Assembly (NCBI GenBank): GCA_900759415.1
Contig: CAAEVC010000077.1
Coordinates: 1 to 11,062, forward strand
Length of the DNA stretch: 11,062 bases
Origin: an uncultured Dialister sp.
GTDB lineage: Bacteria; Bacillota; Negativicutes; Veillonellales; Dialisteraceae
Direction: 5' to 3'
The first letter of the stretch is position 1; every line of letters begins with the position of its first letter. The notes beneath the pieces are model-generated. The model was not told where the DNA came from, made no database searches, and saw only the letters and a program-made list of their open reading frames with translations. The position numbers and the translations under genes are program-made. This document shows positions 6,193-11,062 of this stretch, piece after piece.

Positions 6193-7578
6193 ATGAAAGA
6201 ACAGAATGAAGAATTGCAGGAAAATCTTGAGAGAGGGCTCAAGAACCGGCACATCCAGCTCATAGGACTGGGTGGTGCCATCGGGGTAGGTCTGTTCCTT
6301 GGATCCGCCACTGCCATTGAACTGGCAGGGCCGTCCGTACTTCTGACGTATATCATCGGCGGCATAGCCATTTATTTCATCATGCGTGCGCTGGGAGAAC
6401 TGTCAGTGGCATTTCCAGTGTCCGGAGCGTTCAGCGCCCATGCAGCCAGATTCCTTGGCCATAAATGGGGCTATATCACCGGATGGACCTACTGGTACAT
6501 GTGGATGGTCACCTGTATGGCGGAGCTGACAGCTGTCGGGATTTACATGAATTTCTGGTATCCTGATCTTCCCCAGTGGGGGTCAGCGCTCGCTGCTCTT
6601 GCGATTATGACCACCGTCAACTTCGTGGCCGTCTCTGCTTACGGGGAATTCGAATTCTGGTTCGCTCTGGTGAAGATTCTGACCATCATATTCATGATTA
6701 TCAGCGGTGCCGGCATGATTTTCTTCGGCATCGGAAACGGATGGGTACCGACCGGCCTTTCCAATCTCTGGAGCCATGGCGGATTCTTCCCCAATGGACT
6801 GGGTGGTACGCTCATGGCGCTCGTCATGGTCATGTACTCCTATTTGGGCATTGAAATCATCGGCGTTACTGCAGGAGAAGCAAAGGATCCAAAATCCACC
6901 ATCAAGAAAGCGATTGATGAAGTATTCTGGCGTATCCTTGTATTTTACGTCCTCTCTCTCGGTGTCATCATGGCCATCTATCCCTGGGATGAAATCGGCC
7001 ATATGGGAAGTCCTTTCGTTATCACCTTCAAGAAATTGGGGATTTCCGGCGCTGCAGACATTATCAATCTGGTAGTCATCACTGCCGTTCTTTCCTCCTG
7101 CAACAGCGGTATCTTCAGCTCAGGCCGCATGCTCTACAACCTTTCCCTTCAGGGAAATGCGCCCTCCTGCTTCAAAGTGCTGAACCGCCACCGCCTCCCC
7201 TGGGTAGGCATTCTGTTCTCCTCTGGCGTCCTTCTCTTCTCTGTCATCATGAACTACGTGATGCCTTCAAGGATTTTCGTATACATCACCAGCGTCGGCT
7301 CTTTCGGTGCGCTCTTCGTCTGGTTCGTCATCCTCCGGACACAGCAGAAATTCCGGGAATCTCTCACTGAAGATGAAGTGGCAAAACTCGCCTACAAAAT
7401 GCCCTTCGCTCCCTGGTCCGGCTATCTGACCACCCTCTTCATCGCAGCGGTCGTCGTAGCCTCTGCTTTCCGGGAAGACACAAGAGTCGCTCTTTACGTC
7501 ACTCCCGTGTGGTTCATTATCCTCCTCGTGGGATACCGTTTCATCAAACATGAAAAAGGCAAAAAACGCCGTCTGTAA
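6193..7578 (+). CDS. Amino-acid permease, APC superfamily (AAT family, ProY/YifK-like)
   Basis: A 461-residue inner-membrane protein with about 12 hydrophobic segments, the normal length for this family. Expected to import an amino acid with a proton. The N-terminal signature LKNRHIQLIGLGGAIGVG leads into TM1 with the substrate-binding GAIGVGLFLG (28-37). RALGELS at 65-71 and GVTAGEAKDP at 224-233 are typical of the amino acid transporter (AAT) subfamily. The overall pattern (ITGWTYWYMW, SHGGFFPNG, IYPWDEIG) is closest in my memory to ProY and YifK/ThrP, but substrate cannot be fixed from sequence; proline, threonine/serine or an aromatic amino acid are all possible. The RBS is GGGAG before the ATG. 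Single gene, with a possible attenuator upstream and a strong terminator downstream. Confidence 0.92.
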   Translation: MKEQNEELQENLERGLKNRHIQLIGLGGAIGVGLFLGSATAIELAGPSVLLTYIIGGIAIYFIMRALGELSVAFPVSGAFSAHAARFLGHKWGYITGWTYWYMWMVTCMAELTAVGIYMNFWYPDLPQWGSALAALAIMTTVNFVAVSAYGEFEFWFALVKILTIIFMIISGAGMIFFGIGNGWVPTGLSNLWSHGGFFPNGLGGTLMALVMVMYSYLGIEIIGVTAGEAKDPKSTIKKAIDEVFWRILVFYVLSLGVIMAIYPWDEIGHMGSPFVITFKKLGISGAADIINLVVITAVLSSCNSGIFSSGRMLYNLSLQGNAPSCFKVLNRHRLPWVGILFSSGVLLFSVIMNYVMPSRIFVYITSVGSFGALFVWFVILRTQQKFRESLTEDEVAKLAYKMPFAPWSGYLTTLFIAAVVVASAFREDTRVALYVTPVWFIILLVGYRFIKHEKGKKRRL

Positions 7579-7579
7579 T

Positions 7580-7609
7580 AAAAAGGGGCTGCAAAAGCAG
7601 CCCCTTTTT
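7580..7609 (+). terminator. Strong terminator of the permease gene
   Basis: GGGGCTGC (7585-7592) and GCAGCCCC (7597-7604) form a perfect stem on an AAAA loop, extended by A/T flanks, and TTTTT (7605-7609) follows. It begins 2 bases after the stop codon; the symmetric A and T tracts make it potentially bidirectional. Confidence 0.92.
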
Positions 7610-7610
7610 A

Positions 7611-7639
7611 GAGTTGAGAGTTGAGCGTCGAGAGTTGAG
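7611..7639. repeat. Heptanucleotide tandem repeat (GAGTTGA)
   Basis: Four adjacent 7-bp units: GAGTTGA, GAGTTGA, GCGTCGA, GAGTTGA, plus one further base. The third unit has two substitutions. The inverted motif TCAACTC recurs at 7942-7948 and 8032-8038. Confidence 0.75.
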
Positions 7640-7646
7640 AAAAGGA

Positions 7647-7692
7647 CGTCGGCTTCGCCGACGGATTATATAGCGGCGGAGCCGACTTCCGC
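7647..7692. repeat. REP-like palindromes
   Basis: CGTCGGC (7647-7653) pairs with GCCGACG (7657-7663) on a TTC loop. GCGG (7673-7676) pairs with CCGC (7689-7692), and GCCGAC (7681-7686) could instead pair with GTCGGC (7648-7653). The core CGGCTTCGCCG also occurs, inverted, at 3272-3282, as expected for a short dispersed palindromic repeat. Confidence 0.5.
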
Positions 7693-7724
7693 AATATGGC
7701 TTCCCCCTCCGGGGTGGCAAAGGA

Positions 7725-7889
7725 ATTGAATTTCGCAGGGAGCTGATAAGCGACTAAGAAATCAATGACATGCTTCTCCATAAATCTCGTTCGAAGATAA
7801 ACGGTTAGTGGAGAGTATGACTCAGGTGGTGAGGAAAACCGGACTATGAGAAACTGATGCCTCGCACCGTTGACTGTTAGGCTATTAAA
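7725..7889 (+). repeat. Structured intergenic element, copy A
   Basis: Two hairpins stand back to back. ATTG/ATTTC (7725-7734, one bulged A) pairs with GAAATCAAT (7758-7766). CATGCT-CTCCA (7769-7780, one bulge) pairs with TGGAGAGTATG (7809-7819). A tail (7837-7889) follows that matches 37 of 53 bases, without gaps, to 10885-10937. Shared blocks are ACTATGAGA, CTGATG and AGGCT. It may be a dispersed repeat or a non-coding RNA family. No named class recognised. Confidence 0.5.
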
Positions 7890-7913
7890 TTACAAACCAT
7901 AAAGTCTTTACAA

Positions 7914-8038
7914 CCGCCTCGGGGCTCTCTTCGCTCAAACCTCAACTCTGTTTTTATCGGGATCGAGGGATAACCGTCAAGCTTCATAATAAAAATTATA
8001 ATGTTTTCTACCACCTCATGGCTCTCAAAACTCAACTC
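7914..8038. repeat. Degenerate repeat pair with TCAACTC ends
   Basis: Two related segments, 7914-7948 and 8011-8038, share the order CC.CCTC..GGCTCTC followed by a CTCAA.. stretch and CTCAACTC; the second lacks about 7 bases. CGGGGCTCT also recurs at 8038-8046. They share the heptamer seen, in the other orientation, at 7611-7639. The rest of 7890-8090 holds AT-rich sequence with no supported gene. Confidence 0.4.
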
Positions 8039-8091
8039 GGGGCTCTTCCAGCTGCCAGTACATCTGGATTTCAAAAAAATTATTTTTCTTC

Positions 8092-8120
8092 TTGACAAAG
8101 TTTTCTCCTTTGAGTAAAAT
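8092..8120 (+). promoter_or_regulatory. Promoter of the T-box/pheC transcript
   Basis: Consensus TTGACA (8092-8097), a 17-bp spacer, then TAAAAT (8115-8120). Preceded by an A/T-rich stretch that could act as an UP-like element. Transcription would start near 8127, giving a leader of about 335 nt. The strongest promoter in the window. Confidence 0.85.
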
Positions 8121-8126
8121 GAGCTC

Positions 8127-8422
8127 AATACTAAAAAGTGCTGATGGAAAAAAGTACGTATTTCAAAGTTTCAAAGAGAGTCGGTGGATGGTGAAAACCG
8201 ATGGCGGAGAAATAGGGAAGTTCTTTCCTGAACTGCATGGCTGAACTTACAGTAGGTCATGACGTGAGGCCAACGTTAAGGGCTTAAGAGTTGATCTGAA
8301 ACAGATAAGCAGGGTGGTACCGCGGATAATCCGTCCCTAGGGTACTGCTTTTTCATTTGTCAGGATAAATAGGGTGGTACCGCGATACCCATCGTCCCTT
8401 GCCTTCGGGCAGGGGATTTTTT
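8127..8422 (+). promoter_or_regulatory. T-box riboswitch, predicted tRNA-Phe specific
   Basis: A T-box leader binds a cognate tRNA and reads through when the tRNA is uncharged. Stem I features: AGTA motif 8153-8156; helix TATTTC (8159-8164) with GAAATA (8209-8214); AGAGAG 8175-8180; GGTGAAAACCG apical region around 8190-8200; helix GGAAA (8146-8150) with TTTCC (8224-8228). Between these two helices the 3' strand of the specifier loop ends in TTC (8221-8223), a Phe codon, three bases before the common CCTGA. Stem II region: AGTAGG at 8251-8256 and ACGT..ACGTT around 8261-8277. The T-box core AGGGTGGTACCGCG occurs at 8311 and again at 8371. The UGGU bulge fits a tRNA ending in ACCA, as tRNA-Phe does. 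A terminator with TTCG loop (8395-8422) closes the leader. Confidence 0.9.
8371..8422 (+). terminator. Second T-box antiterminator and the leader terminator
   Basis: The second antiterminator is AGGG 8371-8374 with CCCT 8396-8399, bulge TGGTACC 8375-8381, and GCGAT 8382-8386 with ATCGT 8391-8395. The competing terminator pairs 8395-8403 with 8408-8416 on a TTCG loop and is followed by six T (8417-8422). The overlap of 8395-8399 makes the folds mutually exclusive. The first antiterminator, 8311-8338, is equally complete (GCGGA/TCCGT upper helix) but is followed only by an atypical hairpin and a T5 run (8349-8353). Confidence 0.85.
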
Positions 8423-8460
8423 ATTACTTTATCAGGCGGAAGAACAGGGAGGATGGAAGA

Positions 8461-9243
8461 ATGAAGAACTGGAAAACTCTGGGGCTCGCTGCACTGGCAG
8501 CAGGAACCATTGTAATGGGAGCAGGAAATGCAGATGCGGCACACCTGGAAGACATTACAGAAAGAGGAACGATCCGTATAGGCACTACAGGTGATTACAG
8601 GCCCATGTCCTACAGAGATCAGAAGACAGGAAAGTATGAAGGATTTGATGCAGAACTGGCAGAAAGACTGGGGGAAAGCCTTCACGTCAGAGTGGAATAT
8701 GTACCCACCACATGGAAGACCCTTTCAAAGGACACAGCAGACGGAAAATTTGATGTAGCCCTCTGCGGAATTACAAGGACCTTTGACAGAGAACGGACAC
8801 TGGCCATGTCAGACGGCTACCTACTCTTCGGTAAGACCATTCTGTGCCGGAAGGGAGAAGAAGCAAAATACCAGTCACTGAAAGATCTGGACAGACCGGA
8901 AGTGAGAGTCATGGTAAATCCAGGCGGCACGAACGAGAAATTCACCAGAGCCAATCTGCCTCATGCCACACTCATCATCCATGAACAGAATGCGGAAATT
9001 CCCGGACTCATCGGTGAAGGAGCCGCAGACATCATGATTACAGAAACTATGGAAGCCAACCGGTATGTAAAGATGAATGACAAACTGGCAGCGCCTCTCG
9101 TAGACAAACCGTTCACAAAGAGCCGGTTCGGCATACTGATGAACAAAGGGGATCAGGAACTGCTCAACTATATCAATTTCTTCCTTGATGAAATGGAAAC
9201 ACAGGGCGTCATGGAAGAACTGGAAAATAAATACATTCGATAA
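8461..9243 (+). CDS. pheC: Secreted PheC-like cyclohexadienyl (prephenate/arogenate) dehydratase
   Basis: A 260-residue protein with a cleavable signal peptide (about 1-26, ADA-A at the end), so exported. The mature part has the substrate-binding-protein fold of ABC transporter family 3. Several segments match cyclohexadienyl dehydratase PheC: GTTGDYRPMSYR (41-52), VPTTWKTL (81-88), GITRTFDRERT (103-113), NPGGTNEKFTRANL (153-166) and E198 in ITETMEAN, which aligns with the Glu that I recall as the catalytic acid. PheC turns prephenate into phenylpyruvate, or arogenate into phenylalanine. The Phe T-box upstream supports a role in phenylalanine supply. An amino-acid-binding protein is the alternative. 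Start at 8461 has AGGGAGG at 8446-8452; the in-frame ATG at 8374 lies inside the T-box core and would spoil the signal peptide. Likely cotranscribed with the next gene, 27 bp on. Confidence 0.8.
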   Translation: MKNWKTLGLAALAAGTIVMGAGNADAAHLEDITERGTIRIGTTGDYRPMSYRDQKTGKYEGFDAELAERLGESLHVRVEYVPTTWKTLSKDTADGKFDVALCGITRTFDRERTLAMSDGYLLFGKTILCRKGEEAKYQSLKDLDRPEVRVMVNPGGTNEKFTRANLPHATLIIHEQNAEIPGLIGEGAADIMITETMEANRYVKMNDKLAAPLVDKPFTKSRFGILMNKGDQELLNYINFFLDEMETQGVMEELENKYIR

Positions 9244-9270
9244 GAAGGATAGGAAAAGGGGAGTATCATT

Positions 9271-10260
9271 ATGAAAAACACAGTAAAAGCAGGAATCGCA
9301 GCAGTATTGGCAGCAGCAGCACTTATCGCAGGAGGATGCGGATCCACTGGAAATCAGACAAAAGCAGAAAATGGAAAAATGCTCATCGGCGTTGTACAGA
9401 TCGTACAGCATGGTTCCCTTGACGAAGCAAACAGAGGATTCATCGACGGACTGAAAGAAAGCGGCTACGGAGAAGATAAAGTCACCTTCGACCAGGAAAA
9501 TGCCCAGGGCGACCAGTCCAACCTGAAAACCATTGCAGCCCGTTTCAAATCTGAAAAACCAAAACTCATCTGTGCCATCGCCACTCCGGCAGCCCAGGCA
9601 GTGGCCAATGAAATCCGGGACATTCCCATCGTCGGCACCGCTATCACCGACTACGTCACTGCCAAACTGGTCAAGAACAATGAACAGCCTGGCGGCAACG
9701 TGACCGGCGTCAGCGATCTTGCTTCTATCGATGCCCAGATGGATCTGGGAAGAGCTCTGGTACCTGATGCAAAAACCGTAGGCCTCATCTACTGCTCCAG
9801 CGAAGTAAACAGTGAAGTACAGGCCAACATGATGAAAGATTACTGTGCGCGAAATGGCCTTGCAGTAGAAGAAAGAACAGTCAACAGCGTCAACGACATC
9901 CAGCAGGTCACCGAATCCCTGGCAGGCAAGGTAGACTTCATCTACGCACCGACTGACAACACCATTGCCTCTGCTATCCCCACCCTCATCAAAGTCACCG
10001 ATGCCAACAAAATCCCGGTCATCGTAGGTGCAGACATCATGGCCAAAGACGGCGCCCTTGCCGCTCTCTCCGTAGACTACTACCGCCTCGGCATCCAGAC
10101 CGGCCACATGGCAGCAGACATCCTGGACGGAAAAATCAAACCGGAAACCGCCCCCATCCAGCACCAGAAAGAATACACCATCGTTATCAACAAAAAGAAT
10201 GCTGAAGCCCTGGGAATCAAAATTCCAGAAGAAATCGCAAAGAAAGCAAAAATGGTGTAA
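9271..10260 (+). CDS. ABC transporter substrate-binding lipoprotein, TrpX-like (ABC_sub_bind family)
   Basis: A 329-residue lipoprotein. The signal peptide ends in an AGGC lipobox with Cys23 as the lipid anchor. The mature protein is a two-lobed binding protein of the ABC_sub_bind (PF04392) type: IGVVQIVQHGSLD (39-51), NAQGDQSN (77-84), ATPAAQA (104-110), PGGNVTGVSD (140-149), YCSSEVNS (174-181) and APTDNTIASA (227-236) are characteristic. Related proteins such as TrpX are predicted to bind tryptophan or other aromatic amino acids. Here the Phe T-box and the pheC neighbour suggest phenylalanine or a related aromatic acid, by inference only. RBS AAAGGGGAG precedes the ATG. Permease and ATPase partners are absent from the following 800 bp, so the protein is either an orphan or works with components encoded elsewhere. 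Confidence 0.88.
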   Translation: MKNTVKAGIAAVLAAAALIAGGCGSTGNQTKAENGKMLIGVVQIVQHGSLDEANRGFIDGLKESGYGEDKVTFDQENAQGDQSNLKTIAARFKSEKPKLICAIATPAAQAVANEIRDIPIVGTAITDYVTAKLVKNNEQPGGNVTGVSDLASIDAQMDLGRALVPDAKTVGLIYCSSEVNSEVQANMMKDYCARNGLAVEERTVNSVNDIQQVTESLAGKVDFIYAPTDNTIASAIPTLIKVTDANKIPVIVGADIMAKDGALAALSVDYYRLGIQTGHMAADILDGKIKPETAPIQHQKEYTIVINKKNAEALGIKIPEEIAKKAKMV

Positions 10261-10656
10261 AGATAAGAGCTGAGTCACGAGCAATGCTAACGTCTTAAAA
10301 AAGCCAATGCATGCATCTGATTAGATAGAGCCTGAGTAAGTTTCACTATCGGTGCAATAGATTTCTCTCCGATGCATGTTCCCCTTTTCTTTTCTCCTTC
10401 CAGGAGAAAAGACTTCCCCCGGCCAGAAGTGTCTCACAGGACTTTCAGTCGCCAGAAGGCTCCCTGCAAGTCCAGTTCGCTTACTTCTGTTTGAGGAGCA
10501 ATATTCGCTCCTCAAGGGGGCAGCGAGATTGAACATGTTAATACACGCATGGAACGGATAGGATTATTACATAGTACCGATAAGGGCTTCATCAGATAAT
10601 CAGACCTTAGACATCCAGACTTGAGGAGTCTGCAGAGTCGGCAGAGCCGATGAGTA

Positions 10657-10690
10657 TAAAAAGGAGGGGGGACAAATCACACCTCTCCTT
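10657..10690 (-). terminator. Candidate minus-strand terminator
   Basis: On the minus strand AAGGAG (complement of 10685-10690) pairs with CTCCTT (complement of 10661-10666), continuing with two more G-C pairs past one mismatch. It is followed by TTTTTATA (complement of 10655-10662). It might end a leftward gene located beyond the window or an antisense transcript. Confidence 0.4.
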
Positions 10691-10723
10691 CAGCCATGAG
10701 CGATGCAGTGGTAAAAATTAATA

Positions 10724-10773
10724 ATGCGCAGAAACAGCTTTGGATCCTCTGGTTCGAAGCTGTTTTTGCGCAT
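10724..10773. repeat. 17-bp inverted repeat hairpin
   Basis: ATGCGCAGAAACAGCTT (10724-10740) pairs along its whole length with AAGCTGTTTTTGCGCAT (10757-10773), with a single G.U pair. The 16-base centre can pair further. TTTTT lies within the right arm (10763-10767), so a shorter stem (AACAGCTT/AAGCTGTT) plus T tract could act as a rightward terminator. Confidence 0.55.
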
Positions 10774-10810
10774 CTGCCATATGAACTCACCCAGTCCTTC
10801 GTCCAGAGGC

Positions 10811-10965
10811 GCCCCCTTTAAGAGCACGCAGTGCTCAGCAGCCGGGGGAGCTGTCATTCATCAACGATGAATGACAGAGGGGGCAACCGCACTATGAGAT
10901 GCTGATGTTTAGCGTCGATATCCGTCAGGCTTTATAAGAAAAACGAAATTGTCTTTTTCCTTATA
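10811..10965 (+). repeat. Structured intergenic element, copy B (three-way junction plus conserved tail)
   Basis: Outer helix GCCCCCT (10811-10817) with AGGGGGC (10878-10884). Inside are GAGCAC/GTGCTC (10822-10836) and a perfect 12-bp hairpin, CTGTCATTCATC with GATGAATGACAG (10851-10877). The tail 10885-10937 matches copy A at 7837-7889 in 37 of 53 bases. A last hairpin, about TATAAG and AAAAA with TTTTT and CTTATA, spans 10933-10965. GGGAGCTG precedes the hairpin in both copies. The remaining ~100 bases to the window end are AT-rich, with no supported feature. Confidence 0.5.
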
Positions 10966-11062
10966 GAGGAAACGTGTCAAGGGTTTTAGACAACTTGAAT
11001 CGAGACACCATTCTTTATAAAGACAACTTTTTATACATCTCATTTGGGGTTGCATACCCGAT

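Larger units (their letters stand above)
10261..10810. other. Non-coding region with several inverted repeats
   Basis: No ORF here has an RBS and a recognisable product. Visible structures: TCTTTTCTCC (10388-10397) with GGAGAAAAGA (10403-10412), perfect 10 bp; TTGAGGAGC (10491-10499) with GCTCCTCAA (10507-10515), perfect 9 bp; and two larger ones listed separately. None of the first two has a T tract, so the end of the pheC transcript is not obvious. ATGCATGCAT at 10307-10316 is a short palindrome. Confidence 0.5.

Noticed and set aside
7845..7860. Hammerhead-like GAAA and CTGATG motifs in copy A
   Set aside because: The motifs are adjacent and in the wrong order, CTGATGA is not complete, and copy B lacks GAAA.
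7837..7883. Resemblance of the A/B tail to part of the TPP riboswitch
   Set aside because: Only a few bases match, the first TPP helix and CTGAGA motif are missing, and no thiamine gene is nearby.
7877..8128. 83-residue minus-strand ORF
   Set aside because: Runs over degenerate repeats and the pheC promoter and begins within the T-box leader; no RBS or domain.
8374..8460. Upstream ATG extending the pheC-like protein by 29 residues
   Set aside because: The start lies inside the T-box core and terminator, has no RBS, and would bury the signal peptide.
8875..10284. 469-residue minus-strand ORF
   Set aside because: Antisense to pheC and the binding lipoprotein, both with clear family motifs, signal peptides and RBS. 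The ORF has a Phe/Cys/Asp-rich low-quality composition and no recognisable domain.
10321..10536. 71-residue minus-strand ORF
   Set aside because: No RBS, spans perfect hairpins and has no recognised domain. Probably read-through of structured non-coding sequence.
10983..10990. GTTTTAGA, reminiscent of type II CRISPR repeats
   Set aside because: A single occurrence with no second repeat or regular spacing. No CRISPR array in the window.

Overview
The window looks like a chromosomal stretch of a low-to-mid GC Bacillota. The T-box leader and Firmicutes-type promoters and terminators point there. A cleavable signal peptide next to a lipoprotein, plus the overall protein flavour, would suit a diderm Negativicute such as Dialister. 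The genus is an inference, not something proven from the sequence.

Left part (1-5.2 kb): the first ~97 bases look like the 3' end of an IS200/IS605-type tnpB with its right-end hairpin. Next comes a DEAD-box RNA helicase (330-1853) behind a long structured leader that contains a terminator-like hairpin. A small CPYC glutaredoxin-like protein (1984-2265) follows, with a perfect 10-bp inverted repeat overlapping its -10 box. Then come a class I SAM-dependent methyltransferase (2494-3207) and, converging on it, a glutamine-dependent NAD+ synthetase (nadE, minus strand, 3353-5218).

Middle (5.2-7.6 kb): a MmcQ/YjbR-family protein (5292-5966) is divergent from nadE. An APC-superfamily amino-acid permease (6193-7578) has a good promoter that fires straight into a terminator hairpin placed just before the permease RBS. 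A strong terminator closes the permease gene.

Right part (7.6-11.06 kb): about 500 bp of repeat-rich non-coding DNA leads to a strong promoter and a T-box riboswitch (8127-8422). Its specifier reads UUC (Phe) and its UGGU bulges fit a tRNA with discriminator A. It has one Stem I but two complete antiterminator modules exactly 60 bp apart. Downstream are a secreted PheC-like cyclohexadienyl/arogenate dehydratase (8461-9243) and, 27 bp later, a TrpX-like ABC substrate-binding lipoprotein (9271-10260) with no permease or ATPase partner in view. The last ~800 bp hold no convincing gene but many inverted repeats, including a second copy of a structured element also found at 7.7-7.9 kb.

The most coherent story is a phenylalanine module: uncharged tRNA-Phe would allow read-through into a phenylpyruvate/phenylalanine-forming enzyme and a solute-binding lipoprotein. 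The most unusual structures are the doubled antiterminator, the alternative folds in the helicase leader, and the A/B structured intergenic repeat.
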